DNA from: Bacteroidota bacterium
GTDB taxonomy: Bacteria > Bacteroidota > Bacteroidia > Chitinophagales > UBA10324
Direction: 5' to 3'
Length of the DNA stretch: 5,577 nt
Assembly: GCA_003455275.1 (NCBI GenBank)
Contig: DMRR01000010.1
Location: 1 to 5,577 of the forward strand
Position numbers and translations under genes: made by a program
The notes under the pieces: generated by a model
Seen by the model: only the letters and a program-made list of their open reading frames with translations
What the model was told of the DNA's origin: nothing
Database searches by the model: none
Part shown: positions 1 through 5,430 of the stretch, one piece after another
Layout: each line of letters opens with the position of its first letter
Numbering within the stretch: the stretch's first letter is position 1

Positions 1-637
1 AACTGAAATTCATTCAAAGTCAATCATCATTGCAACCGGAGCAACTGCAAAATGGCTTGGTATTGATTCAGAAAAAAGATTGAATGGTTCAGGTGTAAGT
101 GCTTGTGCTGTGTGCGACGGATTTTTTTACCGCGGAAAAAATGTTGCGATTGTTGGAGCGGGAGACACCGCGTGTGAAGAAGCAATTTACCTGAGCAAGC
201 TTGCTCCGGAGGTTCACATGCTGGTGCGTAGCGAACACATGCGTGCAAGCAAAATCATGCAGGATCGCGTGGCTAAAACAAAAAATATTAAAGTGTATTG
301 GAACACCGAAACTGTCGAAGTACTGGGCGAAAAAGCTGTTGATGGAGTTAAGGTGCGAAACAGGAAAACAGGAGAGGAGCAGCAAATCAAGGTAGATGGA
401 TTTTTTGTTGCCATTGGCCATAAACCGAATTCAGATATTTTTCAAGGCATGATCAATATGGATGATCAGGGTTACATCATTACTGAGCCTGATTCAGCAA
501 AGACTAATATTCCAGGTGTATTTGCCTGTGGCGATGTTCAGGATAAAATTTATCGCCAGGCAGTAACAGCTGCCGGTTCCGGATGCATGGCTGCACTTGA
601 TGCAGAAAGATATTTATCTGCTCTTGGTCATCATTGA
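1..637 (+). CDS. trxB: Thioredoxin reductase (NADPH, FAD-dependent), 5'-truncated by the window edge
   Basis: This flavoenzyme passes electrons from NADPH through FAD and a redox disulfide to thioredoxin in the cytoplasm. The frame is open from base 2 with no start, so 211 C-terminal residues are visible and roughly 100 N-terminal residues (first FAD-binding part) lie outside. Visible in order: the redox motif CAVCDG (Cys codons at 104 and 113), the NADPH Rossmann loop VGAGDTACEEA (152-184), the segment VRSEHMRASKIMQDR (from 224), and the C-terminal FAD motif GVFACGDVQD (515-544) followed by RQAVTAAGSGCMAALDAERYL. These are diagnostic of low-molecular-weight TrxR. The second Arg of the usual HRRxxxR NADP-phosphate motif is Ser here. 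A TTG at 80 lies inside conserved sequence and is not a start. The gene converges on trxA, its likely substrate gene, and ends in TGA just before a hairpin terminator. Confidence 0.96.
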   Translation, partial: TEIHSKSIIIATGATAKWLGIDSEKRLNGSGVSACAVCDGFFYRGKNVAIVGAGDTACEEAIYLSKLAPEVHMLVRSEHMRASKIMQDRVAKTKNIKVYWNTETVEVLGEKAVDGVKVRNRKTGEEQQIKVDGFFVAIGHKPNSDIFQGMINMDDQGYIITEPDSAKTNIPGVFACGDVQDKIYRQAVTAAGSGCMAALDAERYLSALGHH

Positions 638-642
638 ATAAA

Positions 643-674
643 AAAAAATCCCTGAATTTCTTCAGGGATTTTTT
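643..674. terminator. Bidirectional rho-independent terminator between trxB and trxA
   Basis: A perfect 14-bp stem (643-656 pairing with 661-674) closes a TTTC loop. The core is ATCCCTGAA/TTCAGGGAT. The stem is flanked by an A run (641-648) on the left and a T run (669-674) on the right, so either strand yields a hairpin followed by U residues. It starts 5 bp after the trxB stop and lies about 50 bp beyond the trxA stop, so it can end both convergent transcripts. Confidence 0.93.
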
Positions 675-723
675 AGTGTCACTTATTTTTTTTACTAACA
701 GTTGAAGATTGTTGAATTGTTAT

Positions 724-1041
724 TTACAAATGCATTTTCAGTTTTTCTTCAAGCACCGACTTCGGAACAACTCCTACTTGCTTGTCTACTAGTTTTCCTC
801 CCTTGAAAAAAAGAATAGTAGGAATTCCGCGGATACCATATTCCATTGGTACTTCAGAATTCATATCTACATTCATTTTCCCAACAACGGCCTTGCCTTC
901 ATATTCTTTTGAAAGTTCTTCAACAGAGGGACCAATCATACGGCAGGGTCCGCACCATTCAGCCCAAAAGTCAACCAGCGCAACTTTGTCGCTATCCATC
1001 ACGGTTTCCTTAAAATTAGAGTCGGTAATTTCTAAAGCCAT
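724..1041 (-). CDS. trxA: Thioredoxin
   Basis: A 105-residue cytoplasmic thiol-disulfide oxidoreductase that reduces protein disulfides and is recycled by thioredoxin reductase. It shows the complete thioredoxin fold: buried Asp24, active site WCGPC at 29-33 (catalytic Cys30 and Cys33), and the cis-proline loop GIPT with Pro74, followed by the FFKGGKLVDKQVG hairpin. Length is normal for the family (about 105-110), and there is no signal peptide, so it is cytosolic. The ATG at 1039-1041 fits the family N terminus; the leader is A-rich with no Shine-Dalgarno, as is usual in Bacteroidota. It is the last gene of the minus-strand run. A 93-bp gap upstream, containing an inverted repeat, suggests its own promoter rather than strict co-transcription with the membrane protein gene. 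It converges on trxB. Confidence 0.97.
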   Translation of the reverse strand: MALEITDSNFKETVMDSDKVALVDFWAEWCGPCRMIGPSVEELSKEYEGKAVVGKMNVDMNSEVPMEYGIRGIPTILFFKGGKLVDKQVGVVPKSVLEEKLKMHL

Positions 1042-1084
1042 TTTTTTAAATTGAAATTATTGTTTATTAAATCAGCATCGCAAA

Positions 1085-1115
1085 TGTGAACAACACCTTT
1101 TGAATTTGGTTCACA
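1085..1115 (-). promoter_or_regulatory. Inverted repeat upstream of trxA, possible promoter/operator
   Basis: TGTGAAC (1085-1091) is repeated in inverted form as GTTCACA (1109-1115), a perfect 7-bp pair with a 17-bp spacer, ending 44 bp upstream of the trxA start. On the minus strand the flanks carry TTTG (1114-1117) and CACATTTG (1081-1088), resembling the Bacteroidota -33 (TTTG) and -7 (TAnnTTTG) elements. Their 25-bp spacing is longer than the usual roughly 19, and the TA is CA. The repeat itself is seen directly; its role as promoter or operator is inference. Confidence 0.35.
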
Positions 1116-1134
1116 AAGTTTCCACAGAATTTTT

Positions 1135-1497
1135 TCACGAAGCAGTGGGGGCATTAGATGAATTGTCCTCCCAGTTACAACAATATTTTTTCCAGTCTGC
1201 CTTCAGGCGTTCGCGTTCCTCAGGATTCATGGTTCGGATTTTATTGTCCCATTTCTTTCTCCAGAAATAACCATGACCCCAATATCCACTGTGCCATCTG
1301 CCGCCCCGCATTCCAAAAAGAATTTTGCTCAACAAGAGCAATCCGGCAGCTTCCCAGAACGAAATCATTTTCCAACCGGTAATGCCGGGAATAATTGTAT
1401 TCCAAAGCCACATGACTATGAATGAAAAAATAAACGCCAGGGCACTGAAAAGGGTAATTGCACCGAAAATTTTCAGAAACAAAAATTTTTTATTCAT
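1135..1497 (-). CDS. Small two-helix membrane protein of unknown function, partner of the ECF sigma factor
   Basis: The 120-residue product is not a family I can name. Two hydrophobic segments (about 7-31 and 44-62) predict an inner-membrane hairpin. A Gly/His/Trp-rich stretch follows (64-79: GGRWHSGYWGHGYFWR), then a basic linker and a charged, probably helical tail around MNPEERERLKADWKKYCC (90-107) with adjacent Cys106 and Cys107. It ends in a Ser/Ala-rich, probably flexible stretch. Tails of the M-x-PEER-E-x-x-K type recur in small Bacteroidota membrane proteins; that is recollection, not a search. The ATG lies only 12 bp after the sigma factor stop, so the two are almost certainly co-transcribed and translated in tandem. 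By position it could modulate the sigma factor, but it has no recognisable anti-sigma (zinc-binding HxxxCxxC or FecR) domain. The His/Cys content could alternatively mean metal or redox sensing. Confidence 0.82.
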   Translation of the reverse strand: MNKKFLFLKIFGAITLFSALAFIFSFIVMWLWNTIIPGITGWKMISFWEAAGLLLLSKILFGMRGGRWHSGYWGHGYFWRKKWDNKIRTMNPEERERLKADWKKYCCNWEDNSSNAPTAS

Positions 1498-1509
1498 AAC
1501 AATTATTTT

Positions 1510-2085
1510 TTAGTCATTGAAAAATTCGTGATAGAAATGTGTCAGCTTTTTTCTCAGATGAAGCACTGCATATCTTTTTCTTGAAAGCAGTGTATTCAGG
1601 TTGGCCTTGGTTTTTTCCTGCATCTGCTCAAAGCTCAAACCATCTAATTCATGCATTCTGAAAACTTCGCTTTGCTCAGCAGGCAGTTCATCCAGGGCAT
1701 CGTTTAGCATATCCCAAAAAATTTTTCGGTTGAGTAACTCGTCCGGAATTCTTGCAGTATCTGCAAACAAGAATTCTGGTAAAATAGCTTCATCGCTTTC
1801 GTCACTTTTGACAGCGAAATTTTCTAAAGGAACCGGTTTCTTTTTCCGATACCAGTCAATCACTTTATTTCCTGCAACACGATAAAGCCATGCACTAACC
1901 TGTTCTATTGGTTCATTTAAACTTGTGATAATGAGTTGCTGAAAAGTATCCTGAACTAAGTCTTCTGCATCCTGATCCGTAGCTACTTTTTTTCTGACAA
2001 AAGCAAACAGCTTCCTGCTATACTGACGCACCGCTTCCGTTAATTGTTGTTGACGAAGGGAGCTTATTTGTGTTGATATGGTCAT
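1510..2085 (-). CDS. ECF-type RNA polymerase sigma factor
   Basis: Directs core RNA polymerase to a specific promoter set, usually in response to an envelope or stress cue. The 191-residue product has region 2 (about 20-83), with DAEDLVQDTF at 39-48 and the promoter -10 recognition helix around WLYRVAGNKVIDWYRKKK (66-83). An acidic linker (94-118) follows, then region 4 (about 125-182) with LPAEQSEVFRMHELDGLSFEQM and the -35 recognition helix TKANLNTLLSRKRYAVLHLRKKL. The frame is open to a TTG at 2149-2151, adding 22 residues (213 total). I prefer the ATG at 2083-2085 because it gives typical ECF length and the extension lacks family sequence. No Shine-Dalgarno is evident. It sits 12 bp ahead of the small membrane protein gene and 206 bp behind the CDGSH gene, so it probably begins its own transcription unit. 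Targets are unknown. Confidence 0.92.
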   Translation of the reverse strand: MTISTQISSLRQQQLTEAVRQYSRKLFAFVRKKVATDQDAEDLVQDTFQQLIITSLNEPIEQVSAWLYRVAGNKVIDWYRKKKPVPLENFAVKSDESDEAILPEFLFADTARIPDELLNRKIFWDMLNDALDELPAEQSEVFRMHELDGLSFEQMQEKTKANLNTLLSRKRYAVLHLRKKLTHFYHEFFND

Positions 2086-2216
2086 AACCTGAATTTCAAT
2101 TTTGTTTTTTCTTAATGACGATGCTTTTTGAAAAATATTTTCCCGATTCAATTCTATTTTATCAAAAGAAGTTCCACTACTGATTTACTGACGGTTTGAC
2201 TGTAGAAATAAAATTA

Positions 2217-2275
2217 CAGATTTCAAATTCCAGATTAAAAATTGGAGTGAATAATCATTTGAAATTTGAAACCTG
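2217..2275. repeat. AT-rich imperfect inverted repeat in the CDGSH-sigma factor gap
   Basis: CAGATTTCAAATTCC (2217-2231) and GAAATTTGAAACCTG (2261-2275) are inverted copies matching at 13 of 15 positions, with a 29-bp spacer. A further partial copy (CAATTTGAGAT, 2276-2286) follows directly. The repeat lies in the 206-bp gap between the CDGSH stop and the sigma factor start. It lacks a T tract and a GC-rich stem, so it is not a classic terminator. It may be a dispersed intergenic repeat of the type made of repeated ATTTGAAA units, or a weak hairpin at the end of the CDGSH transcript. Confidence 0.5.
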
Positions 2276-2291
2276 CAATTTGAGATCAAGG

Positions 2292-2492
2292 TTAGCTTTT
2301 CCATTCGTTGCGGCGATGAGTTCCGTCGCAAAACGGTTTGCTGGCTGAAAGGCCGCAGCGGCAGAGCGCTACTTTTCCTTCTTTCGAAGTTTCAGAACCG
2401 GTGTGGTCAATGAAGGTGAATTTTCCTTCCATCAGGTAGGGTCCGTTTTCAAGCACCACTATTTTGTTGTTTTGTTCGAGTGTGTGTTCCAT
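2292..2492 (-). CDS. CDGSH-type 2Fe-2S iron-sulfur protein
   Basis: A 66-residue protein with one CDGSH (zf-CDGSH, mitoNEET-like) domain. Such domains bind a 2Fe-2S cluster through three Cys and one His and act in electron transfer or cluster/redox sensing; the physiological role of most bacterial copies is unknown. The motif CRCGLSASKPFCDGTH at 44-59 gives ligands Cys44, Cys46, Cys55 and His59, with the invariant Pro53 and Asp-Gly; Thr58 replaces the name-giving Ser, a tolerated change. The preceding NGPYLMEGKFTFID is the usual N-terminal beta part. There is no signal peptide or membrane anchor, so it should be cytoplasmic, and the length is normal for single-domain bacterial forms. The ATG at 2490-2492 lies 47 bp downstream of the doxX-like gene, so it is probably in one operon with marR and doxX. 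Confidence 0.94.
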   Translation of the reverse strand: MEHTLEQNNKIVVLENGPYLMEGKFTFIDHTGSETSKEGKVALCRCGLSASKPFCDGTHRRNEWKS

Positions 2493-2539
2493 TTCAATTC
2501 AATTTTTGATTTTAGAATTTTGATTTCTGCTTTTCTGCC

Positions 2540-2935
2540 TTATGCTACCGCTACTTTTTTCGCCGGTGCATTCCATCCGTAAATCATCAGGCTTGCTCTT
2601 ATGATGATAGTGTCTTTCAAAGTCATAGTCATTGACATTTGCGACATGTTCTGATCAGGATTTTAAATTCCCGGGATGTGAACTGTCACCAGCAACACAA
2701 GCATGAAAAGAAACAGTCCGAGTCCTGCGAGATGAGTGAACTTGTTAATGAAAAGTGATACTGCTGCTCCGAGTAATGCTGCGCCAGTGAGATACACAAA
2801 GAATTCTCCGGCGGGCAACCATTTCGGAACTACATACTGCGCCATCATTGATGCCATGGCGAAATGCATGAGCCCTTAAGCTGCGAGCGGGAGAGCGAAA
2901 ATGATTCTGCCTGTTGTTGAAATTGTCTTGTTCAT
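2540..2935 (-). pseudogene. DoxX-family membrane protein gene with two in-frame TAA codons
   Basis: One continuous 132-codon frame runs from ATG at 2933-2935 to TAA at 2540-2542, interrupted by TAA at codon 20 (2876-2878) and codon 91 (2663-2665). Read through these, it gives a complete DoxX-like protein of usual length (about 130). Helix 1 contains GRIIFALPLAA-stop-GLMHFAM; then come the loop VVPKWLPAGEFFVYLTG, helices 2 and 3 ending in VHIPGI, the second stop, and NPDQNMSQMSMTMTLKDT leading to helix 4 and the tail YGWNAPAKK. DoxX relatives usually have an aromatic residue or similar before the Gly of helix 1, exactly where the first stop falls. There is no frameshift or deletion. The gene starts 35 bp after marR and ends 47 bp before the CDGSH gene. 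The central open stretch (2663-2869) alone is not a plausible gene. Recent inactivation is most likely; sequence error or readthrough are alternatives. Confidence 0.85.
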
Positions 2936-2970
2936 GATTTGTGAATTTTGGTTTTAAGATTTATTAAGAA

Positions 2971-3429
2971 TTATTTTTTTTCGGTTCTGAGTTTGTCGAG
3001 CAGGCGGTTGAGTTCTTTCGCTTCAGTTAATGTTAGTGACTTCAAGTCTTCTTCCCACACTTCCATGTGTCCGTCTAATTTTTCGAGAAGTGCAAGGCCT
3101 TTCTTTGTAATTACTACATCCACACCTCGGCGGTCGCTCTCACACACTTTTCTTTCCACCAGGCCTTTTAGCCTGAGTTTTTCCACCAACCGTGAAGCAT
3201 TGCTCATCTTGTCGAGCATTCGTTCAATCAACAGATTTACAGAAGCCGGTTTTGGATACTGACCGCGAAGAATTCGAAGGATGTTGAACTGCTGTCCGCT
3301 GATTCCGAATTTTTTTAAACGGGATTGATGCTGCGAATTCATCCATCCCGCAGTGTAAAGGATGTTCACTGACATTTTGTGAAATTCATTTTTGAATTTT
3401 TTCTGCTGAATAGCTTCTTCGATTTTCAT
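2971..3429 (-). CDS. MarR-family winged-helix transcriptional regulator
   Basis: A 152-residue dimeric DNA-binding repressor of the MarR family, which typically answers phenolics, quinones or oxidants. An N-terminal dimerisation helix (about 1-35) is followed by the winged helix-turn-helix: the recognition part LLIERMLDKMSNASRLVEKL (66-85), then GLVERKVCESDRRGVDVVIT, whose wing carries the family-typical DRR (99-101), and a C-terminal dimerisation helix (about 113-150). The only cysteine is Cys96, at the base of the wing; whether it senses redox is unknown. The frame is open to a TTG at 3448-3450, but that codon overlaps a likely -7 element, and MKIEEAI from the ATG at 3427-3429 is a natural N terminus for these proteins. 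It is first in a presumed marR-doxX-CDGSH operon and divergent from pckA. Inverted repeats over its promoter suggest autorepression. Confidence 0.93.
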   Translation of the reverse strand: MKIEEAIQQKKFKNEFHKMSVNILYTAGWMNSQHQSRLKKFGISGQQFNILRILRGQYPKPASVNLLIERMLDKMSNASRLVEKLRLKGLVERKVCESDRRGVDVVITKKGLALLEKLDGHMEVWEEDLKSLTLTEAKELNRLLDKLRTEKK

Positions 3430-3444
3430 AAGGTTTAAAGTTTC

Positions 3445-3481
3445 TGTCAAATGTATGTAATGACAATAAATGTCTATACAT
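3445..3481 (-). promoter_or_regulatory. marR promoter with overlapping nested inverted repeats (candidate MarR operator)
   Basis: On the minus strand TACATTTG (plus 3448-3455) matches the Bacteroidota -7 consensus TAnnTTTG exactly and ends 18 bp before the marR ATG; a clear TTTG at -33 is absent. Overlapping it are paired arms: ATGTAT (3451-3456) with ATACAT (3476-3481), GACA (3462-3465) with TGTC (3471-3474), and TGTCA (3445-3449) with TGACA (3461-3465). The shared half-site is GACA/TGTC. MarR proteins typically bind such AT-rich palindromes across their own promoter. The repeats are observed; the binding is inferred. Confidence 0.55.
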
Positions 3482-3687
3482 ATAATTTAGTTCCCGAAAT
3501 CGAAAAATTATTTTCTTCAGTTTAGATCAACTGGGAATAAGCGAAGCAGGACTAACCTTTCTCTATACTATAATTAATATGGAATTATTGATATGGAGCT
3601 TCAATATATTCTTACAAATTTTCGATTTTCCAGATTCTTTGTGGGAATCTCGCGAACAATCTCATAACCTTGATTTAACACTGCACA

Positions 3688-3695
3688 TATATTTG
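3688..3695 (+). promoter_or_regulatory. Putative pckA promoter -7 element
   Basis: TATATTTG fits the Bacteroidota -7 consensus TAnnTTTG and ends 24 bp upstream of the preferred pckA ATG at 3720, giving a leader of about 20 nt. Upstream, CTTG (3669-3672) could stand in for the -33 TTTG, but the 15-bp gap is shorter than usual. The rest of the 290-bp marR-pckA intergenic region (3430-3719) holds no other gene that I can support; an ATG-started extension of pckA crosses it from 3579 but is not conserved-looking. Confidence 0.5.
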
Positions 3696-3719
3696 CCCCC
3701 TTACCAAACTAAAATTTTG

Positions 3720-5333
3720 ATGAACGAATCCGGCATTAAGAATTCGAACAGCAATTTGAATTCTCTTGGATTAGGAAAGGCGAACAACGCTTTCTGGAAT
3801 CTCTCCCAAACTGAACTCGCAGAAAAATCAATTCAACTCAACCTCGGAACGCTGACTGACACTGGCGCTCTCTCTATCAAAACCGGAAAGTTTACCGGTC
3901 GCGCACCTAAGGACAAGTACATTGTAAAGGATGCTAAAACCATGAACACAGTTCACTGGGGCGAAGTGAATATTCCTTTCGATGAAAATAAATTTCAGCC
4001 GCTATATGAAAAAGTTGTAAATTATTTCGAAGGAAAGGATGTGTTCGTAAAGGATGCTTTCGCTTGTGCGAACCCTGATTATCGCTTAAATGTTCGTGTG
4101 ATTTCTGAATTGCCCTGGGCAGCAATGTTTGCCGGCAACATGTTCATTCGACCAAATGAAAAGGAATTGCAATCATTCAATGCTGATTGGGTGGTTATTC
4201 ATGCTCCCGGATTTTTATGTGACCCTAAAACCGATGGACCTGTTCGCGAAAATTTTGCAATACTTAATTTCAGCAAGCAAGTAATTATTATTGGTGGAAC
4301 AGGATATACCGGAGAAATAAAGAAAGGCATTTTCACTGTACTGAATTATTGGTTGCCACAAGAAAGAAATGTGCTGAGTATGCATTGCTCTGCTAACATT
4401 GGAAAGAGCGGTGATACTGCAGTATTCTTCGGACTCAGCGGAACAGGAAAAACAACTCTAAGCGCTGATCCTAACAGGGGTTTGATTGGTGATGATGAAC
4501 ACGGCTGGGCCAATACTGGCATCTTCAACTTCGAAGGCGGTTGCTACGCAAAGTGCATTGACCTTACCGAAGAAAAAGAACCTGAAATTTATAGAGCAAT
4601 TAAGTTCGGAAGCATCTTGGAGAATATTTCCTTCTTCCCAAATACACGCACGGTCAACTATGCTGACATCAGTATCACCGAGAACACGCGCGTGAGTTAT
4701 CCAATTGATTTTATCGATAACGCAGTGAATCCTTCAGTGGGCGGAATTCCTAAAAATATTTTCTTCCTTACCTGTGATGCATTTGGTGTGTTACCTCCGA
4801 TTTCTAAACTCACTCCCGGTCAGGCGATGTATTGGTTCCTGAGCGGGTATACAGCAAAGGTGGCTGGAACTGAAGCCGGAATCACTGAACCGAAAACTAC
4901 CTTCTCTACTTGCTTCGGTGCGCCGTTCCTTCCTCTAAATCCAAACACTTATGCCCACATGCTCGGCGAGCGCATGAAGAAACACGAAGCAAATGTGTGG
5001 CTTATCAATACCGGATGGACAGGAGGAGCTTACGGAGTTGGTCATAGAATGAAACTCAGTTACACACGCGCAATGATTACGGCTGCATTAAATGGAGAAC
5101 TTAATAATGTGAATTATGAAACGCATCCTGTTTTCGGAATTTCTTATCCAACATCTTGTGCAAATGTTCCAGCTGAAGTTTTAAATCCCCGCAATACATG
5201 GAACGATAAAAATGCTTATGATGACAAAGCCAACGACCTTGCCAAGCAGTTTGTTAAAAACTTTGAAAAGTTTGCTGCAACTGCAAGTGCAGAAACCTTA
5301 AACGCAGCACCCAAATTGGCTGTGAATGCCTAA
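3720..5333 (+). CDS. pckA: Phosphoenolpyruvate carboxykinase (ATP)
   Basis: Converts oxaloacetate and ATP to phosphoenolpyruvate, CO2 and ADP in the cytoplasm, the entry step of gluconeogenesis (EC 4.1.1.49). The preferred product is 537 residues (E. coli enzyme 540). Visible landmarks: FTGRAPKDKYIV with substrate-binding Arg61, GGTGYTGEIKKG with Lys202, the metal-ligand His222 in SMHCSANIG, the kinase P-loop GLSGTGKTT (238-246, Lys244 and Thr245), the second metal/nucleotide motif GDDEHGW (257-263), Arg324 in ENTRVSYP, and C-terminal TGWTGGAYGVGHRM. All catalytic positions look intact. The frame is open to an ATG at 3579, which would add 47 residues (584 total). I reject that start because the extension has no carboxykinase sequence and crosses a TATATTTG promoter-like element. 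A short Ala-rich tail ends the protein. The gene is monocistronic, divergent from marR, and closed by a strong terminator. Confidence 0.97.
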   Translation: MNESGIKNSNSNLNSLGLGKANNAFWNLSQTELAEKSIQLNLGTLTDTGALSIKTGKFTGRAPKDKYIVKDAKTMNTVHWGEVNIPFDENKFQPLYEKVVNYFEGKDVFVKDAFACANPDYRLNVRVISELPWAAMFAGNMFIRPNEKELQSFNADWVVIHAPGFLCDPKTDGPVRENFAILNFSKQVIIIGGTGYTGEIKKGIFTVLNYWLPQERNVLSMHCSANIGKSGDTAVFFGLSGTGKTTLSADPNRGLIGDDEHGWANTGIFNFEGGCYAKCIDLTEEKEPEIYRAIKFGSILENISFFPNTRTVNYADISITENTRVSYPIDFIDNAVNPSVGGIPKNIFFLTCDAFGVLPPISKLTPGQAMYWFLSGYTAKVAGTEAGITEPKTTFSTCFGAPFLPLNPNTYAHMLGERMKKHEANVWLINTGWTGGAYGVGHRMKLSYTRAMITAALNGELNNVNYETHPVFGISYPTSCANVPAEVLNPRNTWNDKNAYDDKANDLAKQFVKNFEKFAATASAETLNAAPKLAVNA

Positions 5334-5351
5334 ATAATTTTTTCTTCAAAT

Positions 5352-5391
5352 AAAAAATCCCGTTCAGATAATTCTGAACGGGATTTTTTTT
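5352..5391. terminator. Bidirectional rho-independent terminator after pckA
   Basis: A perfect 17-bp stem (5352-5368 with 5373-5389) closes a TAAT loop, with the GC-rich core ATCCCGTTCAGA/TCTGAACGGGAT. A T run (5384-5391) follows on the plus strand and an A run (5352-5357) precedes it, so it can also end the convergent minus-strand gene whose stop is at 5431. It begins 18 bp after the pckA stop. Confidence 0.94.
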
Positions 5392-5430
5392 ATTTCATCA
5401 CAAAACGAAAATTGTGATTGAATATTTAAA

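Noticed and set aside
89..421. Minus-strand ORF of 110 codons antisense to trxB
   Set aside because: It is a shadow of strongly conserved trxB coding sequence and its translation shows no family features.
782..1054. Plus-strand ORF antisense to trxA
   Set aside because: Shadow of the conserved thioredoxin gene, with no coherent domain.
1117..1126. DnaA-box-like sequence (GTTTCCACAG)
   Set aside because: It differs from TTATCCACA at two positions and is isolated, with no cluster of boxes or origin genes nearby.
2154..2175. ECF-style autoregulated promoter (GGAACTT on the minus strand at 2169-2175)
   Set aside because: The -35-like GGAAC has no convincing -10 partner at 16-17 bp, so it may be chance in AT-rich DNA.
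2663..2869. A 68-residue hydrophobic ORF as an independent small membrane protein
   Set aside because: DoxX-like sequence continues in the same frame on both sides of its bounding TAA codons, so it is the middle of an interrupted gene; its first ATG lies inside helix 1.
2540..2935. TAA reassigned to an amino acid in this organism
   Set aside because: TAA ends trxA, marR, CDGSH, the sigma factor and pckA at the expected family lengths, so it works as a stop here.
2948..3262. Plus-strand ORF of 104 codons antisense to marR
   Set aside because: Ser/Arg/Phe-rich translation typical of a reverse-frame shadow; the MarR frame on the other strand is unambiguous.
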